The translations under genes and the position numbers were made by a program. Shown here one piece after another: positions 46,393 through 58,246 of a stretch of 64,000 nt of DNA. The notes under the pieces were generated by a model, which saw only the letters and a program-made list of their open reading frames with translations, was not told where the DNA came from and did not search any database. Source of the stretch: Rhizomys pruinosus (taxonomy: Eukaryota; Chordata; Mammalia; Rodentia; Spalacidae); assembly GCA_009823505.1 (NCBI GenBank), contig VZQC01010985.1, forward strand, positions 753,427 through 817,426, written 5' to 3'. Position 1 is the first letter of the stretch; each line of letters begins with the position of its first letter.

Positions 46393-46562
46393 TTTTTTTT
46401 TTTTTTTCTTTTGGTCTTCTTTTCGAGACAGGGTTCTCCCTGTAGCCCCAGCTGTCCTGAACCTCACTCTGTAGACCAGGCTGGGCCTTGGAACTCACAA
46501 AGATCCGCCGCCTCTGCCTCACAAGTGCTAGGATTAAAGGCATGCGCCACCACGCCCGGCTA
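46393..46562 (-). mobile_element. B1 SINE, minus strand, with TSD
   Basis: The T run begins at about 46391, followed by cgagacagggttctccctgt and, at the far end, gcatgcgccaccacgcccgg. Flanks agggtgtgggttt (left) and agggtgtggttt (right, about 46564-46575) form an imperfect TSD. Small indels inside suggest either age or sequencing slips. Confidence 0.95.
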
Positions 46563-46600
46563 AGGGTGTGGTTTAATGGCAGAATCAGAAACTAAATCTG

Positions 46601-46720
46601 CAGCCTGGTGTGGAGGCACACACCTGTCACTGCTATGCTGGGTGCTGGAGGCAGAGGTAGAGGGTCTGAGTTGAGGCCAGTCTGGACCACAGAGTGAAGC
46701 TGTCTCAAAACCCAAAGAAG
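46601..46720 (+). mobile_element. Old B1-like SINE, plus strand
   Basis: A diverged B1 reads agcctggtgtggaggcacac, then gctggaggcagaggtagagg, then gttgaggccagtctgg and agctgtctcaaaaccc. It is an older copy than the one immediately to the left. Confidence 0.75.
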
Positions 46721-46926
46721 AAGGACAAACAGAATGCAGAGGATGGGGGAAAGGACGAAGAGGAAAAGGAGGAGGAAGAAAAGGAATACCACTCTAAATC
46801 AGGATGGGTGGCAGAGCAGCCATTGAATATGACGCTGTGGTTGACCCACAAACCGGATTAGGATACAGAAGCACCCAGTGGAAGAATCCCTACCCTACTA
46901 TTGACATCTGGCTGGTCCCAGGGGTT

Positions 46927-47028
46927 TTCTCTTATCTTCTTATTCTCTCTCCTCTATATATCTCTCTCTCTCTCTTCTCTCTACCACCACACACACACCA
47001 CACCACACACACACACAACACACACACG
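46927..47028. repeat. CT-rich then CA-rich simple sequence
   Basis: A TC/CT-rich tract (about 46927-46982) passes directly into a CA/CCA-rich tract (46983-47028). The preceding interval (46721-46926) and the following one (47029-47130) show no recognisable feature. Confidence 0.9.
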
Positions 47029-47130
47029 CTCCAGGCACGCACATGCAAACCCATTGTCGGACACCTAAGTGGAATAATATAAATAAACTCAGGGGCCATG
47101 TGAGGAGGGGCCGTGACACGTTGACCATTC

Positions 47131-47954
47131 CCTGCTGCAGCGGGCCTCCTGGGCTCATGCTGAGGAGGCCATAGACCTCCCGCTGCCAGACGGGGCCTCC
47201 GGGCCATGCTGAGGAGGCCATGACCATCCCTGCTGTTGAGGGACTCCTGGCCATGCTGAGGAGGCCGTGGCCATCCCTGCTGCAGAGGGCCTCCTGGCCA
47301 TGCTGAGGAGGCCATGACCATCTCTGCTGCCGAGGGACTCCTGGCCATGCTGAGAAGGCCATGACCATCCCTGCTGCAGAGGGCCTCCTGGCCATGCTGA
47401 GAAGGCCATGACCATCCCTGCTGCTGAGGGACTCCTGGCCATGCTGAGGAGGCCGTGGCCATCCCTGCTGCTGAGGGACTCCTGGCCATGCTGAGGAGGC
47501 CGTGGCCATCCCTGCTGCAGAGGGCCTCCTGGCCATGCTGAGGAGGCCATGACCATCCCTGCTGCAGAGGGCCTCCTGGCCATGCTGAGGAGGCCGTGAC
47601 CATCCCTGCTGCAGAGGGCCTCCTGGCCATGCTGAGGAGGCCGTGACCATCCCTGCTGCAGAGGGCCTCCTGGCCATGCTGAGGAGGCCGTGGCCATCCC
47701 TGCTGCAGAGGGCCTCCTGGCCATGCTGAGGAGGCCATGACCATCCCTGCTGTTGAGGGACTCCTGGCCATGCTGAGAAGGCCGTGGCCGTCCCTGCTGC
47801 AGAGGGCCTCCTGGCCATGCTGAGGAGGCCATGACCATCCCTGCTGCAGAGGGCCTCCTGGCCATGCTGAGGAGGCTGTGGCCATCCCTGCTGCAGAGGG
47901 CCTCCTGGCCATGCTGAGGAGGCTGTGGCCATCCCTGCTGCAGAGGGCCTCCTG
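47131..47954. repeat. 47-bp GC-rich minisatellite, 16 regular copies plus a diverged first copy
   Basis: From 47204 to 47954 there are 16 units, all 47 bp, with the shared blocks ccatgctgaggaggcc, catccctgctg and agggcctcctgg. One diverged unit precedes them (about 47131-47203). Units differ mainly at three sites: ccatga versus ccgtgg/ccgtga, ctgcagagggc versus ctg(c/t)tgaggga, and gagg versus gaag. Several of these are CpG/CpA alternatives. Because 47 is not a multiple of three, each minus-strand frame cycles through all three unit frames. None meets a stop, giving three overlapping open frames of about 290-350 codons that are repeat artefacts. Confidence 0.97.
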
Positions 47955-49250
47955 ATCCTTCCCTGCAACTCCCAATGCCCCTGGGCTTAGTGGTTATCTG
48001 ATGCTCCAGCTGCTTAAGAAAAGTCAAAGTCCATGGACAGAAGTCACCTACAGTACCAGGAGCACCTGCCCACTTTCAGGGCTCAGTCACAATATGAGAA
48101 GCCGCTGAGACCCCAGCAGCCCACTAGGTGCCCTGAACGCCTTGGTTCTACAGACGCCAGCTTGGGCAACCCTATTTCAAACTTTCCAGGTTCATCCTCC
48201 TCTGCTCTGGTCAGTACCTGGTTACTCTTCACAGGTTTCCCAGAGTTCCTGGAGGTGGTCGGCCTCCTGTCCCTGCTCTGTGGTCCTGTGAACCCCTCTT
48301 CTCCACTGCCTGCACCACCCCACAGCCACTCAAAGGTCCCTTGTGCCTGTGGAGGCCCTGCCGCCTGCACACCACACCGGTCTCTTACCTCATAAATGGC
48401 TAATTTGTTACATATTTTCTGACGCTGTAAATGGGAGAACAAAGACCTTTTCTCTCTCATATTTTTGTTCAATTATGTTTGTGGGGGAACCTGATCCCCT
48501 TCAAAGGAGGGTCCAGTCTGCTGGGGTGGAAGCTTCCTAGGCTTGTTGACCTGCACACGGGTGGCTGAGGCCTGCTGGATCAGGGTTCCAGGGGCACGGC
48601 CAGAAGGGAAGTAGTGAGGGTGGGTGGCAGGGACCCTCCTCTTCAAGGGGTCTGAAGCAGGCCCGATGGAGATGTACTCCTCAGAGCAAGGAGCCCCCAG
48701 GAGGCCCCCCTCAGAGCCCTATAGAAAGAGCCTCTCTCAGCCCTGCACCATGGGCTGGCACATGATGAGCTCCCGGGCACTGCACTGACAGCCACTCTCC
48801 CTGCACTAGAGGCAGTGTGCCAGGGGCCATGCGTGGGGAAGTTATGTGCACCTTGGCAAGAAGTTCCACAGTGTGAACCCCTGGATGGAGCCATTTCTGA
48901 GTCCCCTTAGTCCCAGGGCTCCTCAATCGCCCGCAGGTTGCTTCCTGGCTCTGCACCTCTGGGCTCCCAGCATGCCCTCCTCCAGCCCCTTCGAAAAACA
49001 CACTTTCTAGTTTTGTGCCAGAGCGGGGAGGACACAGCCTCTAAAGGCCACTCCTGCAGAGCTGGCTGCACATCCTTCCTGCCCATTCACCTCTGTCCTC
49101 CATCCCTTGCTTCCTTCCAGTGGGTGACTGCAAGGAGCACCCCGTCCTAGGTACCAGGGATGCGGAAAATGAATCAGGTGGACTCGGTCCCTACGCTTGT
49201 CACAGCTACAAGGATAGTGACAAGGCCTGCTTGGCATATGGCAGAATGTT
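47955..49250. other. Unique non-coding sequence, GC-rich
   Basis: A 120-codon open frame at 48033-48395 has no recognisable domain, no clear splice context and proline-rich low-information composition. I do not call it a gene. Confidence 0.4.
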
Positions 49251-49254
49251 ATTC

Positions 49255-49380
49255 TTCATTGTCTGCCTTTGCTGTGTGACCTCAAACTAGTTACTTAATT
49301 ACTCTTTCTCCTTTGCCTCACCTGTATGAAGAGAATAAGGATGAGGACGGTCTCACAGTTGTTGAAGTAAGACTTGGGAG
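49255..49380 (+). mobile_element. MIR fragment, plus strand
   Basis: The MIR core is visible in ctttgctgtgtgacctcaaa and actagttacttaattactct, then cctcacctgtatgaagag. A 12-bp tandem duplication (gaggaactttgc, 49378-49401) follows immediately. Confidence 0.6.
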
Positions 49381-49760
49381 GAACTTTGCGAGGAACTTTG
49401 CGCTGGCATAGAACAAATAAACAATCATTGGTACTCGGTAACATTATCAAAATCAGGCATTAAACAAAAATTAACCACATGCATGGATGAAGACAAAATA
49501 TTAAGAGTGCTCAGAAGAGAGAGGAAAGAGGAAACTTTGAAGGGACCCTGAACTGATCTAAGGACCAGGAAGGGATTTTTCAAGGGATGGTACCTGGACA
49601 CCAGCTGCAATATGAATAGAAGTCTGTGGAGCCAAGTGGGGCAGGACGGGAAAGGCATACCTGCTCCAGCAAAGTCCTAAGGTGGGGAAGAAATAGCACA
49701 CCCCCAACAAACAAAACCCCATAAACCAACACAGGAAGGCAGTAAAATAGCCGAACTCTC

Positions 49761-49761
49761 N
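49761..49761. other. Single undetermined base (N)
   Basis: The only N in the window. It coincides with the start of CpG-rich, irregular sequence, so it probably marks a join or an unresolved assembly position. Confidence 0.97.
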
Positions 49762-50580
49762 AATGTACAGGAAAACACCAGGGAAAGCAGAGTATATTTC
49801 CTCTCCTGCTTTTTTTTTCCCCGGTGTGCTACTCATTTGAGTTGGTGGCTCCAAGGGGATCTACCCACGTTGAGGGTCGCCAGTCTCCCGGCCGCACGTC
49901 TGTGCTGGAGCATGGGAATGCGTGTTGGTGCTCCCAAGAAGTGTCACGCACTTCCATGGTCAGCAGCCTTGTTAGCAGCCTGAGGATTCCATCTCAGTGT
50001 GGAGCCCTGTGCAAATTATCTCGTTTCATCCATGCCCCTCTGAGCTAGGTGCGGTTAGGATCCCTCATTTTATCATAAGAAACTCTTACTACATAGCTCA
50101 CAAGGGTTATACCTCAGACAAGTCAAGGATCCATGAGAGACACGTCGCAATATTTATTCCTCTCTCGCATGGTCAGCCCATCGTGGTCTACTCGAATACA
50201 CATACCATCAAGTGGATGTCCATATGATCCATGTTCACAAATCTGCCATTTGTATCTCTGAACTCACCTCGGAACCAATGTCAGTACTAATCAATGTTCT
50301 TATGGGTTATGTTGTTTCTGGAAGGTTAGTCACTTTTTCCATTAATAAACTTGAACTACCTGTGCTATTTCAAGGTGATCAGTGATCAAAGAACAACGTT
50401 GCCTAACTGACTTATGTGCTTAGTAATCCATTAGGGACATCTCATTGGTAGATTATAAAGCACAATATCATTATGAATGTATTGTCTCTTTCTCATTGTA
50501 TGTTCTTTGAAATGCAAACTCTCTCACATTAATTAAAATGAATGCCAATACAAATTAAAAATAACCAAAAAAAAAAACAA
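49762..50580. other. 820-bp segment between near-identical 14-15 bp flanks, A-rich right end
   Basis: The flanks aaaatagccgaact (49744-49757) and aaaatagcccgaact (50581-50595) differ by one base. The segment ends in an A-rich run (about 50566-50580). This has the form of a retroposed insertion with a TSD. However, the left 500 bases carry unusually many CpGs and follow the N, so a gap-fill artefact is as likely. No gene is recognisable inside. Confidence 0.5.
50005..50100 (-). mobile_element. Blurred MIR core, minus strand
   Basis: aaattatctcgtttcatcc, then a ctgagctaggtgcggttagg block, then atccctcattttatcat follow the reversed MIR core with scattered changes and extra CpGs. Confidence 0.45.
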
Positions 50581-50595
50581 AAAATAGCCCGAACT

Positions 50596-50940
50596 ACACC
50601 AACAAGGAACTGAGGGATGTCTGGGGAGAGAAGTGGCCCTTGCATGAGGACTGCAGGGTCAGTTGCTTGTTCATCTTGGAGCCAGAGCCACTTCTGATTA
50701 CCAGAGCCGCTCGCCTTTGTGTCTCCCATTTTAAAGTGTTCACAGATCCAGCAATCCACAGCCAACTATTGTCAGATTCTAAGGTGGCTCTAATGCTAGG
50801 TACCATGACCCAAGAGGTCACAGTGCTGCTATGCCAGCAGTTCCAGAGACGCACCATCATAGGGAGGGAAAGTGATTGGAGTGTGAAGGCACAATGCCCA
50901 CACAGGGAGTTTAAGTGACAGAGGCCTAGACCAGCTAGCA
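50596..50940. other. Ordinary-looking unique non-coding sequence
   Basis: Composition and word use resemble the first 49 kb, with few CpGs. No repeat or exon was recognised. Confidence 0.45.
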
Positions 50941-51659
50941 TAGGATGTGTAATAGAGCATTGAATGAACGCAAGATAGATTTCGTTCCCTGCGCTGGGGT
51001 ATGGAATAAAGCCAACATACCTAGGCGCATTGCTTGAGTCATATATACCTCACCGCGCCACTACGGCATCCACAACACTGACCAGGAATAATACGCTGAC
51101 TCTGTAAAAAATTGACCATGTCTATACCAGGTACCAAGTGCCTCTTCTTCGCTTTCATTGCTGCCATAAAACAAGGCTAAACAAACAGAGATAAACTATC
51201 GCTTCCGATCCAACTGAATCGTCTACTCCTCTTCCTTTGCCCACAACCTAACTCCAAGGCACTACGACTCGCCAACCAATAACAAAAGCGTAATATATAA
51301 CGTGTCACTCAAGAGACCTACTAATCATCTCTCAGTGGCCGAGCAGGAAAAGATCCACCCTTACGTGGCACCTCAGGAGCTTCTGATGCACCAGAAATAG
51401 TCCCAGAAGGGACAAAAACATATGAAGTCCCCAAGGGTGTGCAGCAGAGGTCTATACCTAGCCTTATTATAGAAAAGTTAGCGTAGTATTTAAGATATGT
51501 TTTTGAGTAGAATGGACAGGAGGGAAGGACATAGAGCTAGGGGCAGGTTGAAGGGAGACACCCATTAGGGCGCAATCTAAGTACATAGGATCCTCACAAC
51601 ACGGACCGGGGAACCAGCAAGGTGATTCACAGAGTGCCCCGTAAAATGATATGCTGGCC

Positions 51660-51745
51660 AGAGCATGAAATTTATAGAGTAATGGTAGTCAAAGATATCT
51701 GGGTCTGCCATTTACTAAATCTTGGGTAGATCTTATAAGGTGTTG
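51660..51745 (+). mobile_element. Blurred MIR-like fragment, plus strand
   Basis: tctgggtctgccatttacta followed by aatcttgggtagatct resembles the MIR tRNA-related/core part with gaps. It suggests that true mammalian sequence underlies this abnormal region. Confidence 0.35.
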
Positions 51746-54700
51746 CAAAATATTTCGTGCGCCAAGAAGCAATATGCAGCACTGCGCAAGCCCAGCAACT
51801 CGTTGTTGTTGCACTAGTCTTTGAAAGAATGGATCATACTAGATGCACCCCATGCTCCACAAGGTGTACAAGGCTAGTCCGCCACATCTTTCTATGCGAG
51901 GACCCACCCAAAGATCAACAAGCCGATCCCGGCAGAAATTTGACGTCTTCAAACAAAGATCTGGACCCGTCTTCACACATAGCCAATTTGCCTCACCATT
52001 AGAGACTGGAGAGCTGCAGATTTCTACATTTTCATATTCTCTTGATCCAGTGTCTTGCGAACCACTCAGAGGAATGCGCTTATGGACCAATGCTGAAACT
52101 GTCTGCAAACGACTCCTATGTGAACGAATGTAGTTTCGTGGCCGGGGAGAGAACCAATTAGGGTTATCACGGTACCTGACTCTCGCACACTATTCAGTTG
52201 CCTCATTGCTGGTTGTCAAGCATAGGGCAGTGCAACTCCAGGCTACGGTGTATCGTCATCTGTCCCTTCTGGTCGTGCCATACCGGCAGCTCTATGCTGC
52301 GTCAGGACTGTTCCATCGTAAGTTATGAAACAAGTCAAGAGACAATATTAAGGTCTATCTAGAGAACGATAAACAGAACAATGACTGTCTAATGACGCGC
52401 TCTCAAAAGACAGATATAGCTCTGAATGAAGTCGGACAAATTAAGCAGTCTCTACATGCTATATTGGATTTTATGTCTATAAACGTGTGTGGTAAGTCCT
52501 TCTTTTAGTGGCAGTCAAAGGATCGATCTCTCTCTCAGAAGAACTATTGCTACTAAATTGGTGGTTACCTATCCGCCCATAAACTTGCAGCCTTGCGAAG
52601 CCAGATCCTGCTTATCCCTCTCTAGTCGAGTTAACTACATCACTCACGACGAGCACCTTAAATTTAGTTGCTAGGCGGCTAGGCACTGGAGGACCCCACA
52701 TACTCAACACACTACATACTCGGAGTAGGGTGAGAGCCTCTTTACTTCTGACACAGCTACTACTGTGTGCGCAGCTACTCCTTTCTACGGAGCCCTTTAG
52801 ATTACGCGCGTCAACACTACTGCCAGACGATATCGGAACTTGCTCCATTGGTCAGAGATTCTAAGAATTTAGTGACCAGTGGAGAACCGCTATGATAAGC
52901 ACGACACTTGACGAATACCTGCTAACACGACGCAGATCGAGGTCTCTATGAAATACGCACATATGCACGCCACTTGTAGCCCATGAGTGATGGAAGACCA
53001 TTGATCCGCACAATGCACTTGACTATCAATGAAATAGGCTCATTCCAATCTGTATGACACATTACACACCCGCTATGGAAACTGATCTCAAGACGCTCTA
53101 GAATCTCCAGATCAACTGCCTTATCCCATACACCCCATTCCCACCGGCAGAACAGTCTTTTCTCCACACTTTCTGAGATCCGACATAATGCTTCCTCAAT
53201 TCTCGATGCCCCCGCGACACTCGAATCATCAGGGCCATATAGGGGCTAGAGACCTACTTCTGCTACCCATCACAGAATAGCTAAACCCATTGAAGTCTTA
53301 TTATACTCAAAGTGATAAGATCTACTGAAATAGCGTGACAGGTTTCGTCCTAATTTCGTTAGCTATGGTGTCTCGGCTCCCGGATTCTACTTGCTCCACT
53401 AGGACTTCAGAGTACCTCGCTTTATGCCTCACTTCATGATATACCAGATAACTCCTTGAGGTCTTTGGCTCGTCTCGTAGCACCCATCTGTGCCACTCTT
53501 ATACCCCCTTAGACTCCCCCGCCTTATAAATTCTCAGATGTCCAGTCCAGTGTACTCTCACTCTCTCCATTGTCTAGTGCTAGCAGCTTTCTTCAGCCTA
53601 ACACACTCATCATTCGCTCGTATTTCCAGAGCGGTGGTATGGTGTAAAGATAGAGCTCTCTAGTCCCACCACTCGGCCTAGGCCCTACTCCTCATCCCGC
53701 ATGATCACAATCTCTAAAGGACTACGCATGCAACAACCAACTCAGGACCACCACTAGAATCATCGGACAGACAAAATGCTCCACACTTGTATGTTGCGTT
53801 AGCGGTTAAAGCCCGCTGAAATTCCTTCTATCTCTCTATTTACAGATCTTTATAGCATTAAATAGTAATCTCACGCAATGTTGTCCACAGAGGATTGCCA
53901 CAATTGGATACGACGCTAACATACCTTTGAGAGATCCCACACGTGATTTGTATTTAACCGTAATTGTCCCGTGCTCATTTAGTATGGTTCTCTATTCTGT
54001 TTCCCCAAATCGCCATGGCACCCCAGTGGTGACTTATGTCTTAAAAGGGGCCTTCAAGAGACATAATAATGTCGCACGGACGAAGCATAACCTGCAGTGA
54101 ATTCTACCTCCTACTTCCATACACACAACATGACAAACACAAGGAACATACAGGTAGATCCGCTGATTAGACCGTCCATCACCATCAAGACAGGATAGCA
54201 CGAGTGCAATATCACTTAGTAAAAGTATAGATAACAAGCGCTCCTTCATGCTAGCTGACTCTGGCCCCAATTCTTATAGATCCCTTAGCCCACTCTAAAA
54301 AGCAATATTCTCTCTTCCGTACAACAGATCCAGAATCGTGTGTGTGTTTTGGGTGTAAAACGATAGCGAATACCAGTCTGAGGTCACCTTTTTTCTTCCT
54401 TGAAGATTGGCACAGATGTTGCAGGGTTCCATGGGATTCTGGGATGTTTGGACTCTAGTTATATATGTCCGAGAATAGTGCACGTAATCTGTCCCTGTAT
54501 TGTAAAGTATAATGGATCTGGTAGCTGAGGCCCTAGTGAGGCAGAGCAGGGTGGTGTGGCTTCCATCCTTCTCCATATCAAAAAGATAACGACTCAGAAG
54601 ACGACAACCGAGAATATTCCCCCTCACAAACCCATATGATGTCTGAAGCCAGTCAGAGCCCTGCCCTGTTGGCTGAACAGGGCCTCTGAGACTATAGTCT

Positions 54701-57595
54701 ACCAGTCAATTAGTCGCATTTCGTTGTAGACATGTTGTTGTAAGAACATGAGCAGGCAAGATAGCTACAATGAGTGCTCTTAAACTTACGGTGTACTGGT
54801 TTAAATATAGTGTGCAAGAAATTGACTCTTCAACAATTACGGTGCTGCGAGGTCCTCCCGGATCGGACTTTAGGCTCGCGCAACCACAGGTGTCTCACTC
54901 ACAATCTCAGCGGCCTCCAAGAGGGATCGGCAACCACTGCTCAGAATTATGGTGAGACCGTGAAGCCCCAAACAAGACGCGGTCCTACATGGCTGAGAGG
55001 TAACTGTTTCGAGGCCCCTTTTCTCTCTGCTTTCACTGTAAAGGTGTAGATATGAGGATTAGACCAGCCCGTTAAATTCCATTCCTGATGTTTAACAACA
55101 GTTTAACATTGGGCAAATCTTGGGCCTTTTGGATGTCCAGGCAGCGTGGTTCGTCAGACAATGGCTAGGTCTTGAAGAGAGCAAACAGGCGCCGCCAGCA
55201 GAAGGAGCTACACATGGCCTTGGCGTTTAGAGGCCCGTATGAATTGTGTAGGCCCGTCTCAAAAACAAAAATATAAGACACTGACAGGTTGATAGCTGGA
55301 CACCGGGCACCACCCCGTCACTCTCACTCTCCGGCATTGGTAGATCTTGGCGTTTCTGAATCCATGCGTTAGCTCTCAAGAACTCTACCCCACTACTCGA
55401 TCATATCTCACTGCTCCCATTAAGCGCCAGCTCTGCTTGGAGGATCTGTCACACTCTCTGAAGAATGTAGAATTTGGAAGCGTAGAAAAATGCCGAAGAA
55501 TGGAGAAAGCAGAAGTAACTTCTATGAGAGATTGTGGAGACCCGCTGGTAGCCCTCCGTCCGTCCTTCCACGACCCACTCTAGCAACCTACCATTGCACC
55601 ACCACTCACATTACTGCCACTTGCCGAACACTCTACTACTTGACTCTAAAAATGAGTCACTCACTCGCTCGTTAATTGACGCTCAATACATTGTTCGTAG
55701 ATGTCTACCTGTGCAAGGTGGACAATGCATCTGATAAGCCTACTCTCCATGCCCAGAACTTTATCATGCTCAATCTGGTCAACGGGCAACCAAGGACGCC
55801 AGACACTCTGAGTGTTACACTGATCTTCTCATCGTATAGAGCCATCTAGTAACTGAGTGGTTTGGGGTCAATATGATGACTTCCCTACGATATTCGCAAG
55901 AAAAGGGCAAGGATGACTTATATATTCCCTCATCCTCACGGTCAGAGAAGTATAAATTGGATTTATAGGTAGATCATATGCAGGTGGCTCCTGACGAGAT
56001 TGGACTGAGACGTCTACAATACAATAAAGGATTGACAAAGACAGTTACCCCAGAGCGCAAGGTATCAGGAGGAGAGTCGAAGTTGAAATCAGGTAGTGCC
56101 ACCAGTTAACCGTGAACAAGCACCTTAACCACGATGAGGGCCACATCAAGAACACAACGATAAGGGGTGACCATCTTTTTCATTCCCTCCCCTATAAATA
56201 GACTTAACTTCCATGTCTACTGAAAATAAGCGGGGGGAAACTCCCTTATAACAGAACGCTCCTCTTTGGGTAAAGTAATTACACCGTGATCATGCATCGA
56301 AGTTAAGCATCAAGAGGGAATCAACATCGGAAGCAATAGGAGGTACAAACCAGGCCAAATACAAATAGAAGGTATTCTCGCCATCGGAATATGCCGATAG
56401 TGGGACATTTGCTCCCTTGATAAGGAGCCGCTGGGCATTTGTTGGCGGCACAAGACTGTCAGCCTCCTGTTATGGTACAGTGAGCTCCATCATCGAGCTA
56501 CAGAGCATTGTACCCACGCCTTGCACTACCAGTCTCAGTGGGTGACAAGGGACCTACCCGAGAGCTGGTCTCGAGTTGTCCTAACACCCACAATATTCTT
56601 ATAGGGATTGTTCCAAGATCGACTTTTCACTTTCCGTTTCCTTTTGGTCAAAACTGAAAAAATGAAGGATCTCCTATTCTCCTTAGCCAACCACAGAAGA
56701 TTTACTTGGACCACATTTCACCATGTGGACCTCTACTTACCTCAAGCAGACCTCCTGCTGTTAGCAGGATGCAGCTCTAAGTTTCACATTAGGTGAGCGT
56801 CTAAAGAGTATCATATTCCGACATCTCCTGCACCCTATCTGCTGCCAAGAGGAGCCATTGACACAGCACAGGACGCAAAGAAGGAGCAGCCTCAAAAGGA
56901 AGCCTCTCAAAAGATGCCATGGCTAGACGCCAACAGTAAAGCACTCCAACTGGCAAGTACAGTACCCACGAAGTAAATTCCAATGGGAGGGCAATTAGAA
57001 AAAGGCCCTTGCTTGCAAGCTTAGGCATGGGAGGCTTAATGGGCCACATACAAAACCAAAACTTGGAGTACTATATTTATCTACAGACTGTGCGAGAATG
57101 GAGAGCATATAGCTACCTATAATTCCGTCTAACTTATTCCCTTCCTGAATGACATACCCCTCCCTCTTTTCAGTCTCCATCCACCCTTCCTCCATCCATA
57201 TGGATGGACCAAGTAATAAGCGGAAATTTTTACCGACTCGACACACTCCTACCTGCTGGCAGTGAGCCACTCATCGGCCCTACCATACCGACTACCACTG
57301 CATCACGTTTACCTCTTCTAAACTGGACTCTGAACATGAGGCAATACCAGAACAGGCCCATACCCTGATTTACTAGGAGAACACAGGTTAGCCTGGCAGA
57401 CTGCCTTAGTTTGGAAAGAAGGAACAGACACTGACTAGGTCCGATGTGGGCGTGGACCATCCCCTATAGACCTGCTGTCTTTAGCACAGAGAACACATGA
57501 TGGATGCCTGAGTTCCTACATTCTACGCGAGTGCTCTGAAGGCCAAGCTTTTAGGGTTAGTAAAGATCACCACCATTACCTTGCTATATTATTGT

Positions 57596-58246
57596 CTACT
57601 GACTACTCTTCTCGTTGTGGATGCGCCTGTTCCATTGCATGGATTCCATCACATTTACTACAGTTTGCTCCCTCTCTTATACCACCCGTGTGGATTTTCG
57701 CGTGATTAGCATCCACTGTCTTTTCTAATCACCTGTGGGTTTCTCAGTTCCTCACATGTCTTCTAATCACTTGTTCAGTGGCGTTCTATTCCATCCTCGC
57801 TTCACATCACTGTGTGCATTCTCTACGTAATACATCCACACTGTGGGTGTGTCCTAGATTTACCTCACTGTCTCTTCTGAATTCAACTTGTGTGCGTCTG
57901 AGGAATCCGTAAGCATATCAGGAGAAAAACTATCTCACCCAACACTTCCTACTCCATTTTAAGTTCCGATGTTCCTCTACTGATTCTTCACACTAAAAAT
58001 GAACATTCGCTGCCTAGTTTGCAGTTCATGACACTAGTACTCCTCTACACTGAGCCATAAGCCTTTTGGTTTCTTGTTCCGTCAACTGGTCTCCTTCTAA
58101 AATCACTGTTGTTTCCTGTTCTCAACTGTTTCTTCTCTACATCACTGTGCGGTTTCCCTGTTCTCGGGCAGTCTCACTGCCTTCAGATCTCTTCTACATC
58201 ACCTGCTGTGGTGTTGTTCTTGTCCTCGCCTCACCTCCCCAGACCT
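57596..58246. repeat. Blurred tandem repeat, unit roughly 40-65 nt
   Basis: Successive segments recur with a common order: cttct + a(c)at/aatcac + tgtgg/tgtgc + a ttcctgttctc-like block + cactg. The clearest three follow one another at 58091-58127, 58128-58178 and 58179-58246 (ctaaaatcactgttg, ctacatcactgtgcgg, ctacatcacctgctgtgg). Copy lengths vary, as expected if a regular repeat had been read with many insertions and deletions. Confidence 0.4.

Noticed and set aside
46932..48027. Three overlapping long open frames (about 290-350 codons) that look like a repetitive protein
   Set aside because: They arise because the 47-bp repeat lacks stops in every phase. There is no promoter, splice or domain evidence.
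48033..48395. 120-codon plus-strand frame after the minisatellite
   Set aside because: No domain, no homology I can recognise and no codon or splice signals. A length like this is expected by chance in GC-rich sequence.
54655..54692. Hairpin (gccctg ... cagggc) in the abnormal region
   Set aside because: The stem is short, no T run or other context makes it functional, and the surrounding sequence is suspect.
56279..56320. Words resembling part of 5S rRNA (catcgaagttaagcatc)
   Set aside because: Only about 15 bases match. The rest of the 5S gene and a terminator are missing, and the stretch lies in unreliable sequence.
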